Below, piece after piece: positions 8,497-17,366 of a stretch of 64,000 nt of DNA. The notes below the pieces were generated by a model, which was given only the letters and a program-made list of their open reading frames with translations, made no database searches and was not told the DNA's origin. A program made the translations under genes and the position numbers. This DNA comes from Chitinophaga pinensis (GTDB taxonomy: Bacteria > Bacteroidota > Bacteroidia > Chitinophagales > Chitinophagaceae), in NCBI RefSeq assembly GCF_007896845.1, contig NZ_VOHS01000012.1, positions 96,022-160,021 on the forward strand. Reading direction: 5' to 3'. Positions within the stretch are counted from its first letter, which is position 1; each line of letters opens with the position of its first letter.

Positions 8497-9261
8497 TTAT
8501 ACAGATTCTTTCTGGTGTACCTCTTCTTTCAGCCAGTCGTAGCCTTTCTCTTCCAGTTCCAGCGCCAGTTCTTTGGTGCCGGTCTTTACGATCTGACCGT
8601 TGTACAATACGTGTACGAAGTCAGGCACGATGTATTCCAGCAAACGCTGGTAGTGGGTAATAACCATAAAAGCCTTATCTGCATTGCGCAGTTTATTAAC
8701 ACCTGCTGCAACGATACGCAGTGCGTCAATATCCAGGCCGGAATCAGTTTCATCCAGTATAGCTAATTTCGGATCGAGCATAGCCAGCTGGAACACTTCA
8801 TTCCTTTTTTTCTCACCGCCGGAGAAACCTTCATTCAGAGAGCGGTTCATCAGGTTGGCGTTAAAATCTACCAGTTGCTGTTTTTCTTTGGTCAGCTTCA
8901 GGAATTCTTTGGATTCCAGCGGAGGCAGATTGTGGTAAGTCCTGATCTCATTTAAGGCAGTCTTGAGGAAGTGCAGGTTAGATACGCCTGGGATCTCAAC
9001 CGGGTACTGGAATGCCAGGAACAGGCCTTCGCGTGCACGGTCTTCCGGAGACAGATCCAGCAGGTTTTTACCTTCGAAGATCACTTCACCTTCTGTCACA
9101 GTATAATTTTCACGACCCGCTAACACAGAAGACAATGAGCTCTTTCCTGAGCCGTTAGGGCCCATGATGGCGTGCATTTCACCTTTCCTGATTTCCAGGT
9201 TGATGCCTTTCAGGATCTTTTTACCGTCTACTTCTGCGTGCAGATTTTTAATCGTCAGCAT
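8497..9261 (-). CDS. sufC: SufC, Fe-S assembly ATPase
   Basis: 254 aa, ABC-type ATPase. Walker A GPNGSGKSS (residues 34-42), Q-loop in FLAFQYPVEIPG, the SufC-type signature FSGGEKKR (146-153, Phe instead of the usual Leu), and Walker B LAILDETDSGLD (166-177). SufC drives conformational change in SufBD in the cytosol and is not a transporter. It lies between sufB (43-bp gap) and sufD (13 bp). Confidence 0.95.
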   Translation of the reverse strand: MLTIKNLHAEVDGKKILKGINLEIRKGEMHAIMGPNGSGKSSLSSVLAGRENYTVTEGEVIFEGKNLLDLSPEDRAREGLFLAFQYPVEIPGVSNLHFLKTALNEIRTYHNLPPLESKEFLKLTKEKQQLVDFNANLMNRSLNEGFSGGEKKRNEVFQLAMLDPKLAILDETDSGLDIDALRIVAAGVNKLRNADKAFMVITHYQRLLEYIVPDFVHVLYNGQIVKTGTKELALELEEKGYDWLKEEVHQKESV

Positions 9262-9304
9262 GATTGTATGTTTCTCTGTTGTTTTTGCTTTGAAAATGTT
9301 TTTA

Positions 9305-10750
9305 TTATCCTACGCTACCTTCCAGTGTGATAGAGAGCAGTTTGCGTGCTTCCACGGCAAATTCCATCGGAAGCTGGTTCAGCACTTCCTGTGCGTAACC
9401 ATTTACGATCAGTGCAACTGCTTTTTCTGTTTCTATACCACGTTGATTAAGATAGAAGATCTGATCTTCCCCGATCTTGGAAGTAGTTGCTTCGTGTTCA
9501 ACGGTGGCAGTACTGTTCCTTGATTCGATGTAAGGGAAGGTGTGTGCACCACAACGATCACCGATCAGCAGGGAGTCACACTGTGTAAAGTTACGTGCAT
9601 TGGCAGCACGTGGTCCAACCTGTACCAGTCCGCGGTAAGTATTATCGCTGAGGCCAGCGGAAATACCTTTGGAAATGATACGGCTGCGGGTATTGCGGCC
9701 AAGGTGGTAGATCTTGGTACCGGTATCAGCGATCTGCTTGTTACGGGTTACTGCTACTGAATAGAATTCACCTTCAGCATCATCGCCCTGCAGGATCACA
9801 CTCGGATATTTCCAGGTGATAGCAGAACCGGTTTCTACCTGTGTCCATGAGATCTTGCTGCTTTTACCCTTACAGATACCACGTTTGGTTACGAAGTTGT
9901 AGATACCGCCATTACCGTCTTTATCACCGGGATACCAGTTTTGTACAGTAGAGTATTTGATCTCTGCGTGGTCCATCGCAACGAGTTCCACTACTGCAGC
10001 ATGCAGCTGGTTCTCATCACGTCTTGGCGCCGTACAACCTTCCAGATAGCTTACGTAGGAATTATCGTCAGCAATGATCAGGGTACGTTCGAACTGACCT
10101 GTGTTTTCCGCGTTGATACGGAAATAGGTGCTCAGTTCCATCGGACAGCGTACGCCTTTTGGAATGTATACAAAAGAACCGTCGGAGAATACTGCTGCAT
10201 TCAGGGCGGCAAAGATATTATCAGAGTGAGGTACTACAGTACCGAGGTATTTTTTAACCAGATCAGGATGGTTTCTTACCGCTTCCCCGAAGGAGCAGAA
10301 GATAATGCCCAGTTCCTGTAATTTGGCTTTGAAAGTAGTGGCAACGGAAACGCTGTCAAATACAACGTCTACAGCAACGCCGGCCAGTGCTTTCTGTTCA
10401 TTGATAGGAATACCCAGTTTTTCGAAGGTAGCCAGCAGTTCAGGATCTACTTCGTCCAGGCTGCCCAGCTGTTTCTTCTTCTTGGGAGCAGCATAGTAGG
10501 AGAGTTTCTGAAGGTCCAGTTCCGGCATTTCAAAATGCTGCCATTTAGGGAACTGCATCTTTTTAAATGCCTGAAAACCCTTCAGACGCCATTCCAGCAT
10601 CCATTCCGGCTCTTCTTTTTTGGCAGAAATAAAACGGATGGTGTCTTCATTCAGACCCACCGGCGCCATTTCCATTTCAATGTCGGTAGTGAAGCCAAAC
10701 TCATATTCCCGGTTGGCTATGTCATCAATTATTTCGTTGCTGTTTCTCAT
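9305..10750 (-). CDS. sufB: SufB, SufBCD scaffold subunit
   Basis: 481 aa, the usual SufB length. Conserved stretches include [24 protein letters not shown], the [25 protein letters not shown] block with the cluster-related cysteine, and the C-terminal [21 protein letters not shown]. It follows sufA with a 49-bp gap and starts the BCDSE-T run. Confidence 0.95.
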   Translation of the reverse strand: MRNSNEIIDDIANREYEFGFTTDIEMEMAPVGLNEDTIRFISAKKEEPEWMLEWRLKGFQAFKKMQFPKWQHFEMPELDLQKLSYYAAPKKKKQLGSLDEVDPELLATFEKLGIPINEQKALAGVAVDVVFDSVSVATTFKAKLQELGIIFCSFGEAVRNHPDLVKKYLGTVVPHSDNIFAALNAAVFSDGSFVYIPKGVRCPMELSTYFRINAENTGQFERTLIIADDNSYVSYLEGCTAPRRDENQLHAAVVELVAMDHAEIKYSTVQNWYPGDKDGNGGIYNFVTKRGICKGKSSKISWTQVETGSAITWKYPSVILQGDDAEGEFYSVAVTRNKQIADTGTKIYHLGRNTRSRIISKGISAGLSDNTYRGLVQVGPRAANARNFTQCDSLLIGDRCGAHTFPYIESRNSTATVEHEATTSKIGEDQIFYLNQRGIETEKAVALIVNGYAQEVLNQLPMEFAVEARKLLSITLEGSVG

Positions 10751-10799
10751 TTTCCGAGTTAATTAAGTAATGCAGAAGCTTGCTGGTGATAATTGGGAA

Positions 10800-11129
10800 T
10801 TATACCGCAAAGCTTTCCCCACAGCTACAGGTACGGGTAGCATTAGGGTTGTTGAAATAAAGCCCCTTGCCGTTGAGACCATCGGAATAATCCAACTCAG
10901 TGCCGTACAGGTACAGGAGGCTTTTCATCTGCACCACAATTTTAACACCTTTATCTTCAAAGGTCTGATCACCATCCTCATGCTCCGAATTTTCAAACTT
11001 CAACACATATTCCAGTCCTGAGCAACCGCCACCTTTTACGCCAACGCGTACGAAAGTACCGGGAGCATGGTTCTCCTTGACCATAAGGTCTTTTATATAT
11101 TCGCCTGCTTTTTCTGATACTGTTATCAT
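10800..11129 (-). CDS. sufA: SufA/IscA-type iron-sulfur carrier
   Basis: 109 aa, A-type carrier (HesB family). The three ligand cysteines are Cys36 (GGGCSGLEY) and Cys101/Cys103 (TRTCSCGESF). It receives clusters from SufBCD and hands them to apo-proteins. First of the suf genes in this run; an AAGGA-like sequence precedes the ATG. A 98-bp gap separates it from the flavin reductase upstream, so it may have its own promoter or be read through. Confidence 0.92.
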   Translation of the reverse strand: MITVSEKAGEYIKDLMVKENHAPGTFVRVGVKGGGCSGLEYVLKFENSEHEDGDQTFEDKGVKIVVQMKSLLYLYGTELDYSDGLNGKGLYFNNPNATRTCSCGESFAV

Positions 11130-11227
11130 ATTGCTTCCTTTTATACAGATTTCACCATATTATGATAATGCGTGGTGAGATTATTTACCTGACGTTTGTT
11201 TTATCGGGAAATTGTAAATACTTCCGC

Positions 11228-11809
11228 TCAGAGATTATCATTCACATTTACCAGAGGGATTCTTTCCCCGATTCTGGCATCTCCTAATAAAGAGATCATT
11301 CTGTCGAACTTATTCTTATATGACGTGGTAAATGTTTTAGTCTCCTGGTCATAAAGATGTTCTTTCATAATGGGTACTGAAAACGGAAGCACCCATGCCC
11401 TGAGGGCTTTCGCTACCGAATCCATTGCATTAATACCCTGCATGGCCTGAGAACCGTCTCCCCAGCACACCAAAGCTACAACCTTTCCCGTTAAATAAGG
11501 ATTACTGAGCTTGCTGGTCATTTCCAGCCAGTCCAGGGCATTCTTCATGACACCCGTCATACTGCCATGATAAAGCGGAGTGAGCCATACATGGACATCC
11601 GCCTTGCAGAAGGCATCACACATTTTTTTAACGGATCCGGGCATTTCTCCCTTGGGATATGCAAAGAACGGAATATGGCCGTCAACAGGGCTGAACACTT
11701 CCGTAGAAAATCCTTTTTGGCGGAACTGTTCTTCGAAGTAGCCCGTCAACTGATTGGCAGTTGTATAGGGGCTGCTGTCCATTGTGCCGTTGAAGATCAA
11801 GACGTTCAT
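11228..11809 (-). CDS. NAD(P)H-dependent FMN reductase (flavodoxin-like)
   Basis: 193 aa of the NADPH-dependent FMN reductase family. The FMN phosphate loop is near the N-terminus (FNGTMDSSPYTTANQL), and the family motif LTPLYHGSMTGVMKNALDWLEM is at about residues 76-97. Such enzymes reduce flavins or quinones, and reduced flavin can release iron. It is divergent from the SufR-like regulator (92-bp intergenic region) and upstream of the suf genes on the same strand. This suggests that one regulator may control both; that is inference from position. Confidence 0.85.
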   Translation of the reverse strand: MNVLIFNGTMDSSPYTTANQLTGYFEEQFRQKGFSTEVFSPVDGHIPFFAYPKGEMPGSVKKMCDAFCKADVHVWLTPLYHGSMTGVMKNALDWLEMTSKLSNPYLTGKVVALVCWGDGSQAMQGINAMDSVAKALRAWVLPFSVPIMKEHLYDQETKTFTTSYKNKFDRMISLLGDARIGERIPLVNVNDNL

Positions 11810-11901
11810 TTAAAATTCTCCTGTTTTAAGCTGTTGTTCTGGCAACAAATTTTTTTAACTCCTACAAAATTACGACATTTGAGAATAAAACAAGTAATAA
11901 C

Positions 11902-12564
11902 TTGGAAAATTATAGACCCATCACAAAAGCAACTGCCGACAAGTTTCTGCAGTTACTCAAAACGAAGGGGCCTCAATCGGCCGCTATGTTAGCTGCCGCC
12001 TTAGGTATAACAGGAGAGGGCGCCCGCCTGCAGCTGCTGAAGCTTGCAGAAGAAGGGCTTGTGGTGTCGGCTACCAGCTCAAGAGGAGTAGGCCGGCCTG
12101 TTCAGATCTGGGATCTCACACCACTTGGCCATGCCCATTTTCCGGATACACACGTAGAGCTGACACTGCAATTAATAGAAACCATCCGCCGCGAACTGGG
12201 GGAGGCCGCACTTGAAAAAGTAGTGGCCGCCCGCGAATTCCAGCAACAGGAGAAATATATGAACGCCCTGACAGGCATCAGCAGTCTGGCAGAAAGACTG
12301 GCTCAATTCGCCACTATCCGTTCCTCCGAAGGCTATCTTGCCGAATGGAGAGAGGAAGAGGACGGTTTCATATTCATTGAAAATCATTGCCCTATCTGCT
12401 GTGCTGCCACTCAATGCGCAAACATCTGCGAATCTGAGCTGAAAACCTTCCGCAGCCTCATGGGCGACGACGTAGAAGTCAACCGCATCGATCATATCAT
12501 TGCCGGTAACCGCCGCTGTGTATATAAGATCACCAAAACAAAAGAACTCGTTGCCAGCCGTTAA
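11902..12564 (+). CDS. SufR-like Fe-S-sensing winged-helix regulator
   Basis: 220 aa. The N-terminal winged helix (residues about 10-75, LGITGEGARLQLLKLAEEGLV...RGVGRPVQIWDLT) is followed by a C-terminal domain rich in cysteines: Cys163, 166, 167, 172, 176 and 206 in NHCPICCAATQCANICESEL and GNRRCVYKI. This is the layout of SufR/COG2345 regulators, which bind a cluster and repress suf genes when clusters are sufficient. The start appears to be TTG at 11902; no in-frame ATG lies just upstream. Divergent from the FMN reductase and the suf operon. Confidence 0.82.
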   Translation: MENYRPITKATADKFLQLLKTKGPQSAAMLAAALGITGEGARLQLLKLAEEGLVVSATSSRGVGRPVQIWDLTPLGHAHFPDTHVELTLQLIETIRRELGEAALEKVVAAREFQQQEKYMNALTGISSLAERLAQFATIRSSEGYLAEWREEEDGFIFIENHCPICCAATQCANICESELKTFRSLMGDDVEVNRIDHIIAGNRRCVYKITKTKELVASR

Positions 12565-12590
12565 AAAACGACTGCTTATAAATAACTACA

Positions 12591-12627
12591 AAAGGGGATG
12601 TCCACAGGATGTCCCCTTTCTTTTTTC
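12591..12627 (+). terminator. Rho-independent terminator after the SufR-like gene
   Basis: Inverted repeat AAAGGGGA / TCCCCTTT (12591-12598, 12612-12619) followed by CTTTTTT. The following stretch to 12990 contains no gene that I can support. Confidence 0.8.
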
Positions 12628-12993
12628 TGCCCGCAACCGCCCCATATATGCTCACCCGACACGTATATTATTATACATTGATCCGGATGATTGCTTATAT
12701 TGATGTTATTTTCACCTTAGGTAATGATGCGGACGAAAACAGGAGGATAATCAGCGGTAATTACCTACAATAGGGGAGACACACCAGCTGATAATACGGA
12801 GATAAGGTGGACATGAGGTGGACCTGATCGGAATAAAAGAGAGAGAAAATAGTATTATAATAAGTAGATAAGCAGGCAGAAAAAAGAACTCCTCTTTTTA
12901 CAAATCATAGGCATTTTAAGATTTTAGCACTGCCATCAGTAAGCATATATGCAAATACACCTCCAATTTTTCAAAAAAGACAATTCATGCAGC

Positions 12994-13144
12994 GGGTTTG
13001 AGAAGGAGCTGTCGGGCCTTAGCCCTTTGCAGCGCCCCACACGACTGACAGCGCCTCATCGCATGCCCAGCCCAACCCCGCCCTGACAACGCCCCATAGC
13101 AAGTCACTGCAAAGGGCATCAGCCCGACAGCCCTTCTCAAACCC
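12994..13144. repeat. Long hairpin element, copy B
   Basis: Arms 12994-13032 and 13107-13144 pair as 13 bp, a bulged A, 10 bp, a 4x4 internal loop (CTTA/ATCA) and 11 bp, with a 74-nt loop containing ACGCCCCATAGCAA. The layout is the same as copy A at 2770-2915 although most paired bases differ. It lies between convergent genes and fills much of the 610-bp gap 12565-13175. Confidence 0.8.
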
Positions 13145-13175
13145 AGAGCCGTATGTCCCAAAGACTAACTTCCAA

Positions 13176-13595
13176 TCATAAAATCAGCACCAACGTACCC
13201 GCTATAATCAAAACAGCCCCAATCGCCATCTTCACCGTCAACGCCTCATGCAAAAAAACTAATGACAAAATAATGGTCAATGCCACGCTCAACTTATCTA
13301 CCGGTGCTACCTGAGACACCTTACCCATCTGTAAGGCCTTGAAATAAAAGATCCATGACAGCCCCGTCGCCATACCCGACAACACTAAAAATATCAGATT
13401 CGTCTTCGACAGCTGCTGCAATCCCTTACCCTCCCCTCTGAAAAGTACAATCCCCCACGCCATCATCAGGATAATGACCGTTCTGATAGCCGTCGCCAGA
13501 TCAGAATTTACCCCGGCAACCCCCACTTTCGCAAAAATTGCCGTCAGTGAAGCAAATAAAGCAGATAGCAAAGCATATAACCACCACATGCTCAA
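13176..13595 (-). CDS. Half-size EamA/DMT family transporter
   Basis: 139 aa with about five hydrophobic segments forming a single EamA repeat, rather than the two repeats of the usual 300-aa transporters. Seen features: N-terminal WWLYALLSALFASLTAIFAKVGV, the SWIFYFKALQMGKVSQVAPVDKLSV motif typical of the family, and a C-terminal membrane segment. Short one-domain members are known and may dimerise. Its ATG overlaps the stop of the upstream acetyltransferase by four bases, so the two are coupled. Substrate unknown. Confidence 0.82.
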   Translation of the reverse strand: MSMWWLYALLSALFASLTAIFAKVGVAGVNSDLATAIRTVIILMMAWGIVLFRGEGKGLQQLSKTNLIFLVLSGMATGLSWIFYFKALQMGKVSQVAPVDKLSVALTIILSLVFLHEALTVKMAIGAVLIIAGTLVLIL

Positions 13596-14083
13596 TAGAT
13601 TCTTTTACCCAATATATTCAGACTCCTTTCTACACCATCCAGCACCGCAATATCCGGCAGGTGCGCCCATTCCTTAAATCCTAACTGTTCAAACAACTTC
13701 AGACTGGGAATGTTATGCGCAAAAATGAAACCGAGTAAAGTATGCACCTTGATCGAAGGACACTGTTCCATCGCATATTGCAGGATCTTTTTACCATATC
13801 CCTTACCGCGTGTATTTTCATGAAGATAAATACTGATTTCCGCAGTGCCGTCGTACGCCGGACGACCATAAAAAGACTGAAAACTCACCCATCCCACCGA
13901 AACACCTTCATCTTCCACCATCCACAACGGACGTTTTTCCGGAGAATGAATGTCAAACCAATGCTGCCTGCTTTCCACAGTAACCGGTTCGGTATCCGCG
14001 GTTACCATACGACCCGCAATAGTAGTGTTGTAAATTGCGACAATTTCCGGAAGATCTTCCTGCGTAGCGTTCCTGTAGTTCAT
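13592..14083 (-). CDS. GNAT N-acetyltransferase, phosphinothricin-acetyltransferase-like
   Basis: 163 aa from the ATG at 14083 (MNYRNATQEDLPEIVAIYN, the usual GNAT opening); an upstream ATG at 14110 would add nine untypical residues. The acetyl-CoA loop is RGKGYGKKIL (motif A), followed by HTLLGFIFAHNIPSLKLFEQLGF, the pattern of PAT/Bar-type amine acetyltransferases. Substrate cannot be read from sequence. Translationally coupled to the EamA gene, so an acetylate-and-export pair is possible. Confidence 0.85.
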   Translation of the reverse strand: MNYRNATQEDLPEIVAIYNTTIAGRMVTADTEPVTVESRQHWFDIHSPEKRPLWMVEDEGVSVGWVSFQSFYGRPAYDGTAEISIYLHENTRGKGYGKKILQYAMEQCPSIKVHTLLGFIFAHNIPSLKLFEQLGFKEWAHLPDIAVLDGVERSLNILGKRIY

Positions 14084-14192
14084 TATACTGATGTAATTAG
14101 ATAGACGCAAACGTAATAAAAAGCTGTATCATTCAGCATGAAATCTTCGCCACTTATATCCTTATTTAAAGAGGGTTAAAAGAAGATGCTTT

Positions 14193-14282
14193 TCTGATAG
14201 TCTGACTATACTCATCCTTCGTTAATGCTACGTTATAAACGGAGGATTAACGAAGGATGAGTATAGTCAGACTATTATCAGA
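14193..14282. repeat. Long near-perfect inverted repeat
   Basis: Left arm 14193-14226 and right arm 14246-14282 share 28 consecutive complementary bases (AGTCTGACTATACTCATCCT and its continuation to TAAT) plus six more after a 3-base offset, with a 19-nt loop. No T-run follows the stem. It lies in the 247-bp gap between two minus-strand acetyltransferase genes. Confidence 0.85.
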
Positions 14283-14330
14283 CATATAAAAACAGGGAAA
14301 TAGCAGGGGAACTAACTGGTGATTGATCCT

Positions 14331-14888
14331 CTAAAATAACATATCATAACGGTAATCCTTCTGCAGTAAACTTGTAATAAACGCATTCACAAATTTTCCT
14401 TTCTGGAAGAAGGCTTCCCGTACAAGTCCTTCCTGTTCAAAACCAAGGCGCTGCAGCAAACGGAAAGAATTAATATTGGCAGGATCAACATAGGCTTCAA
14501 TGCGGTTCATCTGCAATTCTTCAAATCCATATTGCAGCAAACGGTGAATACTATTTGTCATGATACCTTTTCCCCAGTAAGCGGGCAGGAGGTCATACCC
14601 CAGCTCCATTTTATAATGCGTACGATTGATATGATGAAAGCCACAGGTGCCGATCAGCTCATTCCGGCCATTAATAGTGATCGCCCAGCGCATACCCTCT
14701 CCACTGGCCAGCTTTTCTCTAAAAAAAGAGATCAGCTGTACAGCTTCCGATACGTTGACAAACTTTTCGATGTCCATAAAGCGCACTACCTTTTCGTGAG
14801 AAAAAAGGCTGAAGAGTGCTGCAATGTCTCTCTCGTCTATTGTCCGCAGACTGATATCGCCGGTTGTAAGCGTGGGTATTTCCATCAT
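14331..14888 (-). CDS. RimJ/RimL-type GNAT acetyltransferase
   Basis: 185 aa. It has the RimJ/RimL layout: ISLRTIDERDIAALFSLFSHEKVVRFMD at the start, then GTCGFHHINRTHYKMELGYDLLPAYWGKGIMT (acetyl-CoA loop) and NRIEAYVDPANINSFRLLQRLGFEQEGLVRE. These enzymes acetylate N-terminal or side-chain amines of proteins or small molecules; the target is unknown here. Six bases separate its ATG from the stop of the AI-2E transporter gene upstream, so they probably form one operon. Confidence 0.87.
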   Translation of the reverse strand: MMEIPTLTTGDISLRTIDERDIAALFSLFSHEKVVRFMDIEKFVNVSEAVQLISFFREKLASGEGMRWAITINGRNELIGTCGFHHINRTHYKMELGYDLLPAYWGKGIMTNSIHRLLQYGFEELQMNRIEAYVDPANINSFRLLQRLGFEQEGLVREAFFQKGKFVNAFITSLLQKDYRYDMLF

Positions 14889-14894
14889 GACTGT

Positions 14895-15998
14895 TTATTC
14901 ACTGACTGGATCCGGTCCCTTTTCAACTACGACCGGTGCTTTCTTTTTCTTTAAGGTGACGTCCCCCAATAACAGAGCCCAGGGCTGCATATATTCTATA
15001 TGTTCAAATACGATCTTGAGAATAGCGATAAATGGAATAGCGAGAAACATGCCGGGGATGCCCCAGATCAGATTACCGGATACAACACCGAGGATGGTCA
15101 CCAATGCATTGATCTTCACTTTAGAACCCATAATACGCGGTAAGAGGATATTACTATCGAGGAAATGAACCAGCAGCAAACCTGCACCCACCTGTATGGA
15201 GGCGGCCAGAGAACTATTGGTCAGCGTGAGCAGCATACAGATAATAGTGGCCACATAGATGCCCAGATAGGGGATGAGGTTGAACAGGGCGGCCATGATA
15301 CCCAGCAGGGTGGCGTATTTAACACCGAATATCCATAACATCGCGCAGTTCACAACAGCGACTACCAACATTTCTATCATCAGACCAGATACATAACCCT
15401 TAATAATATAACGCGTCTGCATTACGACGTCCAGCAGTTTGTCGCGATGCTTTTCCCTGAACAGGCGTATCAGAAAAGTGAAGATCAGGGAGCGGTATAA
15501 CAGGAGGAAGAAACTATATAATAAGACGAAGATGACGAAGATCAGCAGAGAAGATAAGGATAAAAGGGTACTGCTTATAAAACCGGTGGCGCTGCCCAGT
15601 GTACCCATAGCCATTTGTTCCAGATAATCCATCTGGCGGGCCGTGTCAATATGGAACTTTACGTTTATCCATTGCTGTAAAGAGTTGAGCGAATTCAACA
15701 GTTGTTGCTGTAATTGTGGGAAATCCGCCACAAATGATCCCATTTGCGCTGCCAGCAGCAAAAGAATACCTACCAGTAGTATCACAAACAGGAATATCAC
15801 CGTAAATGCCGCCATTCCCCGTGAAAAGCGCCACTTTTCCAGCTGATTAGCCATTGGCAGCAGCATAATGGACACCAGCATGGCGAATGCAAGCGGAATG
15901 ATCAGCTCATGCCCTAAGCGGGCAACATAGATGATCAGTATAATGCATAACAGGGTGTAGGCCAGCCGGGCATTAAATGGCAGCTTTACTTGATTCAT
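14895..15998 (-). CDS. AI-2E family transporter (PerM/YdbS-like permease)
   Basis: 367 aa with about eight membrane segments: two pairs at the N-terminus, a long soluble helical region (residues about 85-140), then the family's C-terminal cluster including GYVSGLMIEMLVVAVVNCAML, LIPYLGIYVATIICMLL and GNLIWGIPGMFLAIPFIAIL. The family was named for a proposed autoinducer-2 exporter, but many members are Na+/H+ antiporter-like or uncharacterised. A -7 box TATATTTG (16018-16025, minus) precedes the gene. Confidence 0.9.
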   Translation of the reverse strand: MNQVKLPFNARLAYTLLCIILIIYVARLGHELIIPLAFAMLVSIMLLPMANQLEKWRFSRGMAAFTVIFLFVILLVGILLLLAAQMGSFVADFPQLQQQLLNSLNSLQQWINVKFHIDTARQMDYLEQMAMGTLGSATGFISSTLLSLSSLLIFVIFVLLYSFFLLLYRSLIFTFLIRLFREKHRDKLLDVVMQTRYIIKGYVSGLMIEMLVVAVVNCAMLWIFGVKYATLLGIMAALFNLIPYLGIYVATIICMLLTLTNSSLAASIQVGAGLLLVHFLDSNILLPRIMGSKVKINALVTILGVVSGNLIWGIPGMFLAIPFIAILKIVFEHIEYMQPWALLLGDVTLKKKKAPVVVEKGPDPVSE

Positions 15999-16017
15999 GG
16001 GACAGTCGTATTTCCCT

Positions 16018-16025
16018 CAAATATA
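16018..16025 (-). promoter_or_regulatory. -7 box (TATATTTG) for the AI-2E permease operon
   Basis: A match to TAnnTTTG on the minus strand 20 bp upstream of the ATG at 15998. A -33 box is not clear. Confidence 0.4.
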
Positions 16026-16056
16026 TATTTTTAAAGAGGGAAACCGAAACTGCACA

Positions 16057-16989
16057 TCAGATGAGTTGTTTGAAATGGGGGATATAAATGATGCAGGAAT
16101 TAGGCGCAAGCATCGATATAAAGAAATGAGTACCACTCATTTTGAAGACGCCTTCTTTGATGTATCGGTCTATAAACTCGTACATGGGAATACCTGCAGT
16201 GGCAAAATCTGTTGGTACCGGCAGAGTAATGTAATGTCCGCCCGGTATATGTTTGGTCATTAATTTTTCTCCGAGGATGGTCTGTTCCAACGCGGGTGTG
16301 ATATCCTTATTGGGTATCAGAATGCCTGCGTACATGCTCATGCGCTCATAATCAGTCACCGGAACGGAGTCCAGCGTACTGGTGATCACCTTTGCATTGA
16401 CGAGGTTATGATTACCAATAATATTCCGCATCCGCTGTTCTTCACGGTTCATTTTCATGATCATCTGTGCGACAGGATCCTGTCCGCGGGACAGCAAAGT
16501 ATAAAACAGGGTACTATCCGGAAGATGATCTGTCTCCGTTCTTTCAAAACTGAACAATGGGGTGAACAGTTCTCCCTGTTTATCAAAAGCTTGTACGATC
16601 AGATTCACCATGTCAAGCGTCCGCTTTTCATTGGGCAATGTTTCGATCTTCCGGAAGTTGCGCGGACTCTTGTTGAAGTATTGCGTAAAAGCTTTGGTAT
16701 AGGCGGCAACGGTAGCATAACCTGTTCTGTCGCCTATCTCACTGATATTGTATCCGCTGTGTCGCAACAAACCTGCGGATACTTCCAGCCGGTGCCGCTT
16801 CACATATTGCCAGTAGGGTTCTCCGATGACAGTCGTAAAACTGTGATAAAAATAAGAGTAGGAGATTCCTAAGTATTCGGATACGTCTTTCATCTCGAAC
16901 GATTCGGACAAACGATCGTCCGCATAACTAAGTGCTTTGAGGGCCATCAGCTCCATTTCACGAGCCGGAGGGTTGTGGTTCATAGACAA
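16057..16989 (-). CDS. AraC-type regulator with C-terminal GyrI-like effector domain
   Basis: 310 aa. Unusually for AraC proteins, the DNA-binding domain is N-terminal (about residues 12-115, with SEYLGISYSYFYHSFTTVIGEPYWQYVKRHRLEV and ISEIGDRTGYATVAAYTKAFTQYFNKSPRNFRK). The C-terminal half resembles a GyrI/SOUL-type small-molecule-binding domain (GILIPNKDITPALEQTILGEKLMTKHIPGGHYITLPVPTDF). Rob/MarA-type regulators fused to GyrI-like domains usually sense drugs. No target is evident; it is followed on the same strand by the AI-2E gene. Confidence 0.85.
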   Translation of the reverse strand: MSMNHNPPAREMELMALKALSYADDRLSESFEMKDVSEYLGISYSYFYHSFTTVIGEPYWQYVKRHRLEVSAGLLRHSGYNISEIGDRTGYATVAAYTKAFTQYFNKSPRNFRKIETLPNEKRTLDMVNLIVQAFDKQGELFTPLFSFERTETDHLPDSTLFYTLLSRGQDPVAQMIMKMNREEQRMRNIIGNHNLVNAKVITSTLDSVPVTDYERMSMYAGILIPNKDITPALEQTILGEKLMTKHIPGGHYITLPVPTDFATAGIPMYEFIDRYIKEGVFKMSGTHFFISMLAPNSCIIYIPHFKQLI

Positions 16990-17163
16990 TATTAATTTGA
17001 GGTGTTAAATGGTTCCAGTAGGTTTTTCTAAGGTCCACGCTGTTGTTTACTTAAACAATATTTTACATATTAGATAAATCATTAAGCGATAGTATCCTAA
17101 TTTAAGCTTTTGGGAGAATATGACGAAAAAAAACGTGTTAACGACAAATGTTATTGAGTACTT

Positions 17164-17196
17164 TTTGCGTAGAGAAATAGAAAATTATTACTTTCG
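17164..17196 (+). promoter_or_regulatory. Promoter for the PorG/DUF6089-like gene
   Basis: TTTG at 17164-17167, 21 bp, then TACTTTCG (17189-17196, close to TAnnTTTG). This predicts a leader of about 160 nt before the ATG at 17367, containing the small dyad CTCCGGAACGAGTCCGGA. The 377-bp gap 16990-17366 otherwise holds only a 33-codon open frame (17119-17220) that I do not believe. Confidence 0.5.
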
Positions 17197-17366
17197 CGGC
17201 CTTCAAAACGGAAATATTTAACAATTTTTATTGATTTCCCGCGTTTGAATAGAACTTAGTACAATTATTGCAATTGTTCCGCCTGTTTACCCCTTATGCC
17301 TGCTGAAGTACCTCCGGAACGAGTCCGGACGGATAAAATCATGATCTTTAATCAATCCCTTTATTG

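Noticed and set aside
14193..14282. An invertible phase-variation promoter
   Set aside because: Only 19 bp lie between the arms, too short for an invertible promoter, and no recombinase gene is nearby.
17119..17220. A 33-codon open frame before the DUF6089 gene
   Set aside because: It contains the predicted promoter of the next gene and has no recognisable features.
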